From an uncultured Haliea sp. (GTDB lineage: Bacteria; Pseudomonadota; Gammaproteobacteria; Pseudomonadales; Halieaceae), in NCBI GenBank assembly GCA_913061145.1, contig CAJXUQ010000012.1, forward strand, positions 47,532 through 111,531: 64,000 bases of DNA. The letters are read 5' to 3'. Positions 33,450 through 43,481 of this stretch are shown here, piece after piece (the first letter of the stretch is position 1; every line of letters starts with the position of its first letter). Position numbers and translations under genes: made by a program. The notes under the pieces were generated by a model, which saw only the letters and a list, made by a program, of their open reading frames with translations, made no database searches and was not told the DNA's origin.

Positions 33450-35189
33450 ATGAAACTGACCCGCTACCTGATCATCCTGCTCGGTATCTGCCTGTTGCCG
33501 GCCTCCTTCGCCCGGGCGCAGGGAACCGCTGCGGAGACACCGATCATCGACTTCGGCAGCCGTTTTCTGCCCACGGTGGCGCGTCAGGGCATGGTCGTCG
33601 GCCCGGAACGGCTCGCCGCCGAGATCGGTCTGGACATGCTGCGCCGCGGGGGCAATGCCGTAGACGCGGCGGTCGCCACGGGTTTTGCCCTGGCCGTGAG
33701 CTATCCCCGCGCGGGCAATCTGGGGGGCGGCGGTTTCATGCTGGTTCACCTTGTCGAAGACAACCGGCAAACCCTGATCGACTACCGCGAAACAGCACCG
33801 GCCGCCGCCACGCGTGACCTGTTCCTGAACGACGAGGGCGAGGTCGACCAGCAACGTGCCTATTTCAGCCAAAAATCTGCCGGTGTTCCCGGCACTGTCG
33901 CCGGCCTGGTGCTGGCGCAGGAGCGTTACGGCACGCTGTCTCTGCCCGAAGTCATGGCACCGGCGATCGCCCTGGCCCGCGACGGCTTCGAGATATCTTT
34001 CGCCCTCAACCAGGAGATTGCCGCGCGCGCCGAGCGCCTGGCGCTCAACGCCGAAGCACGCAGACTGTACCTGGACGCCGAGGGGCGTGCGCCCGAGGTC
34101 GGCACCACCTGGCAACAACCCGATCTGGCACAGACCCTGCAACGCATCGCGGAGCGGGGGCGCGACGGGTTTTACACGGGCGAGGTGGCAGAGCGCATCG
34201 TGGCGGAAATGCAGGCGGGGGATGGCCTGATCACCGCCGCCGATCTCGCCGGCTACCGGGCGGTCGAGCGCGAGCCCGTGCGCGGCCGGTTCCGCGACTT
34301 TGAGGTGATTTCCACACCGCCGCCCTCCTCCGGGGGTATCCATATCCTCCAGATCCTCAATATTCTGGAGGGCTATGACCTGCACGCCATGGGCCACAAC
34401 AGCGCCGCCTACATCCATCACCTCGCGGAGGCCATGAAACTGGCCTATGCCGACCGCAGCCGCTATCTGGCGGACCCCGATTTCGAGCCCGTGCCGGTAG
34501 CGGATCTGATCGACAAGGCCTATGCCGAGCGGCAACGTGCCCTGATCAAGCCGGGCCGGGCCACACCGTCCTCGGAGGTCGCTCCGGGCGAGGTACTGGT
34601 GGACGCCAGCCATGACACCACCCACTACACGGTCGCCGACCGCTTCGGCAATGTCGTGAGCAACACCTACACACTGAACTTCAGCTTCGGCTCCCACATC
34701 GCCGTGCCGGGTACCGGCATGCTGCTGAATAACGAAATGGCCGACTTCGCCGCCAACCCGGGACAGCCCAACCCCTTCGGACTGGTGGAGGGCGACGCCA
34801 ACAGCATCGAAGGCGGCAAGCGCCCGCTGTCGTCAATGAGCCCGACCATGGTGTTCCGCGACGGCAAGCCGTGGCTGGCAACCGGCAGCCCCGGGGGCAG
34901 CCTGATCATTACATCGGTACTGCAAACCATACTCAATGCCATGGCCTTTGACATGAATATCGCCACCGCGGCGGCCGAGCCCCGGGTTCATCACCAGTGG
35001 CTGCCGGACAAACTCGTCGTCGAACAGGGTATCAGCCCGGATACCCTGGACCTGCTGCGCGCCCTGGGCCACAACGTGGATGTCGCCGGGCGCACCCTCG
35101 GCCGCACGCAGTCGATCATGCTGGAGCGGGGCTACCTGCTGGGTGCGACCGACACGCGCAGGCCGGGCGGACACGTCGCCGGCTACTGA
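33450..35189 (+). CDS. ggt: gamma-glutamyltransferase
   Basis: DTTHYTVADRFGNVVSNTYTLNFSFGSHIAVPGTGMLLNNEM (catalytic Thr region); Sec signal; PLSSMSPTMVFRDGKPWLATGSPGGS. Confidence 0.96.
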   Translation: MKLTRYLIILLGICLLPASFARAQGTAAETPIIDFGSRFLPTVARQGMVVGPERLAAEIGLDMLRRGGNAVDAAVATGFALAVSYPRAGNLGGGGFMLVHLVEDNRQTLIDYRETAPAAATRDLFLNDEGEVDQQRAYFSQKSAGVPGTVAGLVLAQERYGTLSLPEVMAPAIALARDGFEISFALNQEIAARAERLALNAEARRLYLDAEGRAPEVGTTWQQPDLAQTLQRIAERGRDGFYTGEVAERIVAEMQAGDGLITAADLAGYRAVEREPVRGRFRDFEVISTPPPSSGGIHILQILNILEGYDLHAMGHNSAAYIHHLAEAMKLAYADRSRYLADPDFEPVPVADLIDKAYAERQRALIKPGRATPSSEVAPGEVLVDASHDTTHYTVADRFGNVVSNTYTLNFSFGSHIAVPGTGMLLNNEMADFAANPGQPNPFGLVEGDANSIEGGKRPLSSMSPTMVFRDGKPWLATGSPGGSLIITSVLQTILNAMAFDMNIATAAAEPRVHHQWLPDKLVVEQGISPDTLDLLRALGHNVDVAGRTLGRTQSIMLERGYLLGATDTRRPGGHVAGY

Positions 35190-35995
35190 GGGCGAGGCAC
35201 CCGGACTTTGGCCGTCTGGCGACTGATGGCAACCAGCTTGCCGGTGCTGTCCCAGTACTCACCATCCTCTTCGACCACACCGTCTGTCAGGTGCCTGGAA
35301 AACAGGCGCGCCTGCAGCGGACCGGGCGCCGGTAGCCCGCGGAGCTGCACGGTGAGCTCCACGGTCGGCACCCAGCCCACCAGACCGATGACGTCGAACA
35401 CCGGTGGCGGGAAAGCGTCTGCGAACATCAGCAGGGAGATGGCGTCCGGCGCCGCACCATCCGCATGTTGCACCCAGCCGCGGAACTCGCCCGCCCCGCT
35501 CGGCGCGCCGCCGCGAAACACATCCGCCGCGTCCACCAGACGAATATCCACACGCTGCCTGAATTCAAGACTGCTGTCGCCGCCCGCCACGCTATCCTCC
35601 CAGGCCGGGAATCCGGGTCGCGGCTGGGCCGACCAACTGGGCCCCTGCAGGCGCTCGAAGGTGGTATAGGCCGCTGTCACCACCACTTTCAGCTCACCGT
35701 CCTGGTAGAGGCGAGCGCTGGCATGACTGGTATTGCCCCCGGTTCGCAACACCTCCACCTGTATCTCGACAGGGCCCAGCGCGGTGGGCGCCAGATAGAA
35801 CGCATTGACGGCCAGCGGATCTTTATGGGGCAGCGCCTCGCTCAGCGCCCGACCCGCGATGGCCAGCACATAGCCACCGTTGGGCACCGCACCAATACGC
35901 CAACCGGCGTACAACTCGGCACTCCAGAGGTTCTCGCCACGCCGCTCGACAGCGGTCTCACGGGCAAACTGACTGGGTTGAGGTGTGGTGGGCAT
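35183..35995 (-). CDS. thioesterase-like (acyl-CoA thioesterase) family protein
   Basis: WRIGAVPNGGYVLAIAGRALSEALPHKDPLAVNAFYLAPTALGPVEIQVEVLRTGGNTSHASARLYQDG hot-dog features. Confidence 0.85.
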   Translation of the reverse strand: MPTTPQPSQFARETAVERRGENLWSAELYAGWRIGAVPNGGYVLAIAGRALSEALPHKDPLAVNAFYLAPTALGPVEIQVEVLRTGGNTSHASARLYQDGELKVVVTAAYTTFERLQGPSWSAQPRPGFPAWEDSVAGGDSSLEFRQRVDIRLVDAADVFRGGAPSGAGEFRGWVQHADGAAPDAISLLMFADAFPPPVFDVIGLVGWVPTVELTVQLRGLPAPGPLQARLFSRHLTDGVVEEDGEYWDSTGKLVAISRQTAKVRVPRPQ

Positions 35996-36145
35996 GACAA
36001 CTCCGGCATCCGCTTCACTGGGGAATGCACCAAAACAGGCGCGGCCGCGTATTTTGAGTGGAGCAACGGGAAATGTATATACTTGGATGGCGCTTGCCGA
36101 CCCTGCAGGGACTTCGCAAGCGACTTCGCGATGGTGATCTGTGCC

Positions 36146-37366
36146 ATGAAAGGACTGTATCTTACGGCGCTCCTGATGGCAGGTGCGCTGGCAGCGAGCT
36201 CGGCTCTCGCAGACGCTCTACCGGCGACCGGCAATGCCGATGCCGCCGCTACCCGTGCGCTGGAGCAGCGCCGCGCACTGCAGGCGGCCATCACCGATCT
36301 GGAAAGCGAGTACGGCGCCTACAGCCCAGTGCTGCCCGAGCGCCTGCTGAGCCTCGGGCTCGCCCTGCAAGCCGAGGGGCGGCATGCGGAAGCAGCTGCC
36401 GTGTTCAAACGCGGCACCCACCTGGCCCGGGTCAGCACCGGCCTGTACAGCACGGACCAGCTGCCTCTGCTGGAGTCGGAAATCATCAGCCTGCAGGCGC
36501 TGGGAGACTACCGCGCTGTCGATGAGCGGCAGCGCTATCTCGACCGCGTGCAAAGCAAGGCTGAGCTGACGCCGGAACAGCGCGTGCGCGGCCTCCTGCA
36601 ACAGGGCGACTGGCAGCGGCAGGCCTTTCTGCTCAGTCTCGACGAAGAGCCCGGCCTGCGCCTGCTGCAGATGTGGGAGTACTATCGGCTCGCCCTGAGC
36701 GAGGTGCTCGAGCACCAGGGCGAAGCATCCCGCGACCTGCTGCGACCGCTGTACGGCATGCTGCAGGCACAGTACCTTATCGCCGGCTACCGCTGGGCAG
36801 AGGCCGCTGACGACTTTGGCAACGGGTTCAGCGGTAGCAGCACACGCCCGCTTGCCAACAGTTATCTGCGCGACAATTTCAGCAAGGGTCAGGCGGTACT
36901 CAAGGCCATTTACGACCTGGAGCGGCTGCACAGCGATACCGATCCCTCAGCGCCTGCCCGCGCACGCACCCTGATGGGCGACTGGCTGCTGTTCCATGGC
37001 GATCGGGAGGGCGCGATGGCTGAGTATGCTGAGGTTTTCGCGGAACTTGCCGACGATACCGCTGCCCAAGCCTTGCGCGCTGAGCTGTTTGGCGAACCCG
37101 TACCCTTGCCGGCACTGGAAGGAATCGATGTGCATGGGCCTCTCGCTGTTGAAGGCGATGGGGATATACTGCTAGGGCTTGCCGTGGCGGCTGACGGCAA
37201 GGTATCCAACCTTGAGCGGCTGGATGATTCCGGCGAAGCGAACGGACTGGCCAATCGGCTCATGCGGGCGCTGCGCAAAACGCCGTTCCGTCCACGATTT
37301 GATCTCGCTTCCGGCACCCCGGTAGCAACCGACAACCTGGTTATGGCCTATGACAGTAAACGCTGA
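36146..37366 (+). CDS. exported TPR-like protein with TonB C-terminal-like domain (first gene of cluster)
   Basis: Start MKGLYLTALLMAGALAASSALA signal peptide; TPR-like repeats; C-terminus ADGKVSNLERLDDSGEANGLANRLMRALRKTPFRPRF resembles TonB_C. Confidence 0.8.
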   Translation: MKGLYLTALLMAGALAASSALADALPATGNADAAATRALEQRRALQAAITDLESEYGAYSPVLPERLLSLGLALQAEGRHAEAAAVFKRGTHLARVSTGLYSTDQLPLLESEIISLQALGDYRAVDERQRYLDRVQSKAELTPEQRVRGLLQQGDWQRQAFLLSLDEEPGLRLLQMWEYYRLALSEVLEHQGEASRDLLRPLYGMLQAQYLIAGYRWAEAADDFGNGFSGSSTRPLANSYLRDNFSKGQAVLKAIYDLERLHSDTDPSAPARARTLMGDWLLFHGDREGAMAEYAEVFAELADDTAAQALRAELFGEPVPLPALEGIDVHGPLAVEGDGDILLGLAVAADGKVSNLERLDDSGEANGLANRLMRALRKTPFRPRFDLASGTPVATDNLVMAYDSKR

Positions 37367-38387
37367 GACATCGATTGCACTGACCCTGTTGCGCAGCGCA
37401 GGCTGCGCAGCGCTGTGCCTGGTGCTGGCGGGCTGCCCCAGCGCCAGCAATCCCACACAGCCTTCCTCGACACCCAGCACACCGCCATCCTCCTCCAGTA
37501 GCGGCAGCCAAAGCGCTCCCGCGACTGGTAGCAGCTCGTCGATGCCCTCTACCTCCAACGACGAAGCCGCCAGCACTGACGGCGCCGGCGCGCCGGAAGC
37601 GGGTACCCAGGGCACTACGCTGGAAGATGGCACAGGGCGCGCATCATCCCCCCCGGGTTCTGAGGCGGATGGCAGCGAAACAGGGGGCGCCCCAGAGGCG
37701 GGTAACGGGCAGGTCGCAGGAGAGCCAGGTTTCGAGACAGGTACCGGCGGTGATGTGTTGCCTGACATGCGCGATACGCCGACCCTTGATCCCGGCACTC
37801 TGGCCGCGCTTGAGGCGGCCATGGAAGCGGCCGCCGCGAGCGGCAACGGGGCGGGCAACGAGCGTGGCGAGGACAGCGGCTCGACGCCGGGTAGTACTTC
37901 CGGACAGTGGCCCGCTGACACTGCGGGCGCGGGCGACACCAGCACGACCGCCGGACCGCTCACGCCGGCCGAGCAGGTGGCCATCCTGGATGCCCGGCTG
38001 GAGGCGGGCACCGGGGAGTTCGACACCATGATTCTCGAGGAGCAGGCCCGCCAGCGCAGTGCGCGTCGTGCCAGCAGCAACGACGCGAGCACGGACGCCG
38101 CCAGCGAGGACGCCGCCAGCGGCGCAGCGCCCGGGGGCCTTGAAGGCCCTTACGGCGAGGAGATCACAGTTGCCGGCGCGGGCGGCGGCCAGGGCAGCGT
38201 AAACACCCCGGGACGCTCAGGGCCGGTGAATCCGGCACGCTATCCGCCGCCCGACGACATACCCAACGGCAATGACGACGACGTGGTTGCTCGGCAGCTG
38301 CGCGAGGCCGCCATGCGCGAGCCCGACCCCGCCGTCCGCGAGAAGCTCTGGGAAGAATACCGAAAATACAAGGGAATCACTCCATGA
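37350..38387 (+). CDS. low-complexity Ser/Gly/Thr-rich lipoprotein
   Basis: Lipobox LVLAGCPS; roughly 200 residues of SSGS/TSGA-type low complexity; overlaps neighbours by 17 and 4 nt. Confidence 0.75.
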   Translation: MTVNAETSIALTLLRSAGCAALCLVLAGCPSASNPTQPSSTPSTPPSSSSSGSQSAPATGSSSSMPSTSNDEAASTDGAGAPEAGTQGTTLEDGTGRASSPPGSEADGSETGGAPEAGNGQVAGEPGFETGTGGDVLPDMRDTPTLDPGTLAALEAAMEAAAASGNGAGNERGEDSGSTPGSTSGQWPADTAGAGDTSTTAGPLTPAEQVAILDARLEAGTGEFDTMILEEQARQRSARRASSNDASTDAASEDAASGAAPGGLEGPYGEEITVAGAGGGQGSVNTPGRSGPVNPARYPPPDDIPNGNDDDVVARQLREAAMREPDPAVREKLWEEYRKYKGITP

Positions 38388-39577
38388 CTACCGCCCGGCT
38401 GGCGCTTGTCTTGCTGCTTTTGGTCAGCCTGACCGCCTGCGTCAACCAGACCGTTAAAACCGCCTCCGTGCCCTCCCTGGAGCGGCCGGCACAGGCGGCG
38501 CCTGAAAGCGCGCTGCTGGACGTGGGTGTACTGGTCTTCGACCCGGGCCTCGACGACTACGATGAAGACCAGCAGGTCTACCCCGAAGTGCGCAAGGCCG
38601 AAGCCCGATTCATGCCGCGTCTGCTGGCGGAGGCCATGCAGAACAGCGGGGCCTGGGGCGCTGTGCGCGTCGTCCCCTCCGACCGACAGGCCGTTGATCT
38701 GCTGGTGCGCGGGCGCATCGTGGCATCGGATGGGGAAACCCTGGAACTGCATATCACCGCAAACGATGCCCGCGGCGCAGAGTGGCTGGACAAGCGCTAC
38801 AAGGCAAACGCAAGCAAGTATGCCTATGCGCCCTCCACCCGCAACAGCTACGACCCCTTCCAGGCGATCTATCACATGATCGCCAACGACCTGATGCGGT
38901 ATCAGGAGTCACTGACCCTGGCCCAGCGCGAGGACATCCGCCTGGTCACTGAACTGCAGTTTGCCCGCAGCTTCTCGCCCGAGGCGTTCGATGGCTACCT
39001 CAAGGAAAACCGCAAGGGTGTGATGGAGGTGAGACGCCTGCCGGCCGAGGGCGACCCGATGCTGGAGCGCATTCGCAGCATTCGCGAGCGCGACCAGCTG
39101 TTTGTCGACACACTGCAGGAACACTACGGTCACTTCAGTGGCGAAATGCAGGTGCCCTACCAGGAATGGCGCAAGATGAGTTATGAAGAGGCCATCGCGC
39201 TGCAGGAGCTGCAGGCCGAGAGCCGTCGCAACCTGATTGCCGGTGGCGCGGCGATCCTGGCCGGCATCTACGCCGCGGGCAGCAGCGATCGCTCCAGCCG
39301 TGCGGCAGGCAATGTGGCCATCATCGGTGGCGGTTACCTGCTCAAAAGCGGCCTCGAGAAACGCGCCGAAGCGCAGATTCACGTGGCCGCACTGGAAGAA
39401 CTCGGCATGTCACTGGAGGCGGAAATCACCCCGCAGGTCATCGAACTGGAGGACCGCACGGTGATGCTCAGCGGCAATGTTGAGGAACAATACGCCCAGT
39501 GGCGCGAGCTGCTGGCCGATATCTACCAGGCTGAGGTCGGCCTGCTGGAAGCCACGCCATCGACCAGCAACCCCTGA
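38384..39577 (+). CDS. cluster lipoprotein, unknown function
   Basis: Signal + lipobox SLTACVNQ; DVGVLVFDPGLDDYDEDQQVYPEVRKAEARFMPRLL; ATGA overlap with upstream gene. Confidence 0.8.
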   Translation: MTTARLALVLLLLVSLTACVNQTVKTASVPSLERPAQAAPESALLDVGVLVFDPGLDDYDEDQQVYPEVRKAEARFMPRLLAEAMQNSGAWGAVRVVPSDRQAVDLLVRGRIVASDGETLELHITANDARGAEWLDKRYKANASKYAYAPSTRNSYDPFQAIYHMIANDLMRYQESLTLAQREDIRLVTELQFARSFSPEAFDGYLKENRKGVMEVRRLPAEGDPMLERIRSIRERDQLFVDTLQEHYGHFSGEMQVPYQEWRKMSYEEAIALQELQAESRRNLIAGGAAILAGIYAAGSSDRSSRAAGNVAIIGGGYLLKSGLEKRAEAQIHVAALEELGMSLEAEITPQVIELEDRTVMLSGNVEEQYAQWRELLADIYQAEVGLLEATPSTSNP

Positions 39578-39610
39578 TTCGGGGACAGCCGACACAAGGC
39601 CAGACTCTGC

Positions 39611-41140
39611 ATGACCAGACCCAGCGATCCCGTCAAACCGATACCCTTCAGCGTCGCCGAGCCCACGCCCGGTATGGCTGCTGCCCCTGCGAGTACCAGC
39701 GGCCAGTCACGCTGGCTGGTCCCCGCGCTGCTGTTGCTGGTGATACTGGCGCTGGCCGTGGTGTTCTGGCTGCCGGGCCAGCTGGGCGATGACAAGTCAG
39801 CGGCCCGGCTGGCTGTCGATGGCAAGCCGCCAGCTGCCTCCGGCGCACCGCCCGCGGCAGCCGCGCCGCCCGCGCCGGAGCCGGCGGCCAGCCCCTGGTC
39901 TGATGCCCGGCAGGCCCGCCTGAGGCAGGAAGCGCAGGAAGTACTGGCACAGCTGGTGGAACTGCAGTTCACACTGGAGGAGCGGGGAGCGGCGTCCTGG
40001 GCGGGCCCCGCGCTGGACAACGCCAAAGCGGCCGCCACACGCGGCGATACGCACTATCAGGCCCGCGAGTTTTCAGACGCGACCGAGCAGTACCGGGACA
40101 GTCTGGCACAGCTTCAGGCGCTGGAAACACGTATTCCGGATATTCTGCAAGGCGCACTGACGGCGGCGGAGGATGCGCTGGAGCGGGGCGATGCAGATGC
40201 GCTGCAACCCGCACTGGAGACGGCGGAGCTGCTTGCACCGGCCGATTCTGCGCTGGAGGCGCTGCGCCAGAGGGCTGCCGTGATGACCGCACTGCAGGAC
40301 AAGCTCGACACAGCGCTGGCGCTGGAGCGCGACGGCGACCTGGCGGGCGCGGAGGCCACACTGCGCGCTGCCACACAACTCGATCCGGCAAGCCGCCGCG
40401 CGGCGAACGCACTCGAGCGCGTGCAGGCCGCGCACGCGGAGCAGCGCTACCAGAGCGCGATGAGTGAGGGCTATGCTGCGCTTGATGACGGTCGTTTTGA
40501 CGCCGCGGCGAGCGCCTTCGCCAAGGCCCGTTCGCTGCAACCTGACAGCCCGGAAACCGAAGCCGCATTGACGGAGCTGCGCGCCACACAGACTGCCGAC
40601 CGTCTCGGCAAGCTGCAACGCAAGGCGCAGGACCTCGAAGCCCAAGAGGCCTGGGGCGACGCCGTCGCCGGTTATGAGGAAGCCCTCGCGGTGGATCCGA
40701 CACTGGTCTTCGCCCAGGAGGGCCTGGCACGTGCGCAACCCCGGGCGCGGCTGGACAGCCAGCTGCGTGAGGCATTGGACGCACCGGAGCGACTGTCCGA
40801 TCCGGCGGTTGCCAGAAGCCTGGAACAGGTGCTGGCACAGGCCCGTACGGTGACACCTCAAGGGACGCTGCTCGGCACCCAGATTGAACAACTGACGCAG
40901 CTTTTGGAGCGGGCCAACACCCCGGTTACCGTCACATTGCGCTCGGATCAGCTCACCGCGGTGCTGGTACAGCGGGTGGCGCGGCTGGGGCAGTTCGAGG
41001 AACACAGCCTGGCGCTGCGCCCGGGCACCTACACGGCGGTCGGCACGCGCGATGGCTACCGTGATGTCCGCAAGACGTTCACGGTGTCTCCCGACAGTCC
41101 ACCGGAACCCATTGTTATCGCCTGCACGGACCCTGTTTGA
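39611..41140 (+). CDS. single-TM protein with TPR repeats and PEGA-like C-terminus
   Basis: TM RWLVPALLLLVILALAVVFWLPG; TPR-like repeats; C-terminal RPGTYTAVGTRDGYRDVRKTFTV. Confidence 0.8.
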   Translation: MTRPSDPVKPIPFSVAEPTPGMAAAPASTSGQSRWLVPALLLLVILALAVVFWLPGQLGDDKSAARLAVDGKPPAASGAPPAAAAPPAPEPAASPWSDARQARLRQEAQEVLAQLVELQFTLEERGAASWAGPALDNAKAAATRGDTHYQAREFSDATEQYRDSLAQLQALETRIPDILQGALTAAEDALERGDADALQPALETAELLAPADSALEALRQRAAVMTALQDKLDTALALERDGDLAGAEATLRAATQLDPASRRAANALERVQAAHAEQRYQSAMSEGYAALDDGRFDAAASAFAKARSLQPDSPETEAALTELRATQTADRLGKLQRKAQDLEAQEAWGDAVAGYEEALAVDPTLVFAQEGLARAQPRARLDSQLREALDAPERLSDPAVARSLEQVLAQARTVTPQGTLLGTQIEQLTQLLERANTPVTVTLRSDQLTAVLVQRVARLGQFEEHSLALRPGTYTAVGTRDGYRDVRKTFTVSPDSPPEPIVIACTDPV

Positions 41141-43210
41141 ATGAGCACTGACCGCGACACGACGCAGGCCATCACACCGAGCAGCTTCGAGCCTCTGAAT
41201 CAGGCGCAGCAGCCCGAAACGAAGGGTGGATGGGGCTGGCGGCGCTGGCTGCTACCGGCAGTCATCCTGCTGTTCGCGCTGGTCATGGCGTTCCTGTTTA
41301 CCGCACGTTCAGTGGAAATCAGCGTAGAGTCCAGCGCCCCCGCCGACATCGACCTGGGCGGCTTCCACCTGCCGCTGGGGGGCCGCTACCTGATGCTGCC
41401 CGGTGTCTATGCACTGCAAGTCAGCGCACCCGGTTACGTTCCGCTCGAGACCCGTATCACCGTCGGCGATGCCGCCAGCCAACGCTGGCCCTTTTCCCTG
41501 CAGCCGCGCCCGGGGCGGGTCACTCTGCTGGCAGAGCCGGAGGGGGCAACCGTAACCATTGACGGCGAACAGGCCGGCAGTACACCCCTGGCTGCACTGG
41601 AGCTGGCTGCCGGCACACACACGCTGCAACTGCGCCACCCACGCTACCTGCCACTGGACGAGACGCTGCAGGTCGCCGGCCGCGACCGCGAGGAGACCTT
41701 CGAGTACCGCCTGTCACCGGCCTGGGCAGTGGCGTCGATCAACAGCGAGCCGGCCGGCGCCGACGTGCTCCTCGACGGCGAGCCGGTGGCGACGACCCCC
41801 GCCTCGGTCGAAGTCATGCAGGGCGAGCGGCAACTGCAGCTGCGGCTGCCCGGCTATGCCCCCTGGGAACAAACGCTGGTGGCAAAGGCGGGCGCCGACC
41901 TCGAGCTGGGCACCGTCACCCTGCAACCCGCTGCCGGACTGCTGGAACTTACCAGCACGCCCAGCGGTGCCAATGTCACCCTGGATGGCGATTTCCAGGG
42001 CCAGACGCCGCTCACCTTGAACCTTGTTCCGGACAAACCGCAACGGCTGATGCTGACCCGGCCGGGATACCGACGCCACAGTGAAACCGTCCAGCTGGCC
42101 GCCGGCGCCACGGGGCGCAAGGCCATCACGCTGGCCGCCCAGCTGGGCGAAATCGATCTGCGGGTGCGTCCGCCCGAGGCGGAAGTACGCGTCAACGGTC
42201 GCCTGGTCGGGCGTGGCAACCAGTCCCTGTCACTGCCCACTGTTGAACACCGCGTGGAAATCAGTCTGCCGGGGCATCGCAGCGAGTCCCGGCGTATTAC
42301 CCCGCGGCAGGGGCTGGAGCAGCGCTTTGAAGTTGCCCTGCAGACCGAGCAGGAAGCCCGGGTAGCACAGCTGCAGCCAGAGGTCACTTCAGCGCTGGGG
42401 CAAACGCTGCGCCTGTTTATCCCCGGCGAACATGGCCCGGACAGCTTTACCCTGGGTGCCTCGCGCCGCGAGCCCGGGCGCCGCGCCAACGAGGTTCTGC
42501 GCCCGGTCACGCTGCGCCGTATGTTCTACCTGCAGACCACAGAGGTGACCAACGCCCAGTTCAGGCAGTTCCTGGCGAGCCACAACTCGGGCCAGGTCGA
42601 AGGCAACAGCCTGAACCGCGAACACCAGCCCGTCGCTCAGGTGAGCTGGCAGCAGGCCGCTCAGTTCTGCAACTGGCTGAGCCAACGCGAAGGCCTGCCG
42701 CCGTTCTACACGCAGAACCAGGGCATTGTCACCGGCTTCAATCCAGCGGCAACGGGTTACCGCCTGCCCACGGAGGCCGAGTGGGCCTGGGTCGCGCGCG
42801 TCAAAGGGGAAACACGGCTCACCTTCCCCTGGGGCGACACGTTCCCACCCACTGCAGTCCTCGAAAACTATGCCGACAGCAGCTCGGCCTATGTGACCGG
42901 CAGGACCGTGAACGGGTACAACGACGGTCAGGTGGTGAGCGCCACTGTTGCCAGCTTTCCCGCGAATCACCACGGCCTGCACGACCTGGGCGGCAACGTC
43001 GCCGAGTGGGTGCACGATGTCTACCAGATTCCCGCCGCAAACGCGCCGGCGGAAACGGATCCTCTGGGCCCGCAGAGTGGTGACAACTACGTCATACGCG
43101 GCGCCAGCTGGGCCATGAGCAGGATGTCGGAACTGCGGCTCCCGTTTCGCGATTATGGGCAAGCGGGGCGCGATGACGTAGGATTCCGGATCGCGCGCTA
43201 TGCGGAGTAG
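41141..43210 (+). CDS. PEGA-repeat protein with C-terminal FGE-sulfatase (SUMF1-like) domain
   Basis: N-terminal TM; about five PEGA repeats (EPEGATVTIDGEQAGSTPL, EPAGADVLLDGEPVATTP, TPSGANVTLDGDFQGQTPL...); EVTNAQFRQFL...YRLPTEAEWAWVAR...GLHDLGGNVAEWVHD...GFRIAR. Confidence 0.93.
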   Translation: MSTDRDTTQAITPSSFEPLNQAQQPETKGGWGWRRWLLPAVILLFALVMAFLFTARSVEISVESSAPADIDLGGFHLPLGGRYLMLPGVYALQVSAPGYVPLETRITVGDAASQRWPFSLQPRPGRVTLLAEPEGATVTIDGEQAGSTPLAALELAAGTHTLQLRHPRYLPLDETLQVAGRDREETFEYRLSPAWAVASINSEPAGADVLLDGEPVATTPASVEVMQGERQLQLRLPGYAPWEQTLVAKAGADLELGTVTLQPAAGLLELTSTPSGANVTLDGDFQGQTPLTLNLVPDKPQRLMLTRPGYRRHSETVQLAAGATGRKAITLAAQLGEIDLRVRPPEAEVRVNGRLVGRGNQSLSLPTVEHRVEISLPGHRSESRRITPRQGLEQRFEVALQTEQEARVAQLQPEVTSALGQTLRLFIPGEHGPDSFTLGASRREPGRRANEVLRPVTLRRMFYLQTTEVTNAQFRQFLASHNSGQVEGNSLNREHQPVAQVSWQQAAQFCNWLSQREGLPPFYTQNQGIVTGFNPAATGYRLPTEAEWAWVARVKGETRLTFPWGDTFPPTAVLENYADSSSAYVTGRTVNGYNDGQVVSATVASFPANHHGLHDLGGNVAEWVHDVYQIPAANAPAETDPLGPQSGDNYVIRGASWAMSRMSELRLPFRDYGQAGRDDVGFRIARYAE

Positions 43211-43217
43211 GCCGACC

Positions 43218-43472
43218 ATGCTGAGCGGAACACGCACTACACTGCTGACCTGTCTGCTGCTGGTTGGCTGGGCCACCGCGCACCCGGCCGCGGGCCAGGA
43301 CACAGCGGACGACGCCGGTGCGCAAGCCAGCGAAGCGACGACACCGCAGCCCCCTGAACCCGCAGCGACAGGCAGCGCAGGCACAACACCCCCCCCGGGA
43401 TCGCCGCTGGAGTACGAAGCCTCCGAGCAGATCTCGGAAGACCTTTCCGTCTCATTCCCCGTGGATATCTAG
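43218..43472 (+). CDS. small exported protein of the cluster
   Basis: Signal-like MLSGTRTTLLTCLLLVGWATAHPAAGQ, low-complexity middle, C-terminus YEASEQISEDLSVSFPVDI; ORF track begins at 43200. Confidence 0.6.
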   Translation: MLSGTRTTLLTCLLLVGWATAHPAAGQDTADDAGAQASEATTPQPPEPAATGSAGTTPPPGSPLEYEASEQISEDLSVSFPVDI

Positions 43473-43481
43473 GACACCACC

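Noticed and set aside
33294-34697. 467-aa minus-strand ORF opposite ggt
   Set aside because: Shadow of gamma-glutamyltransferase.
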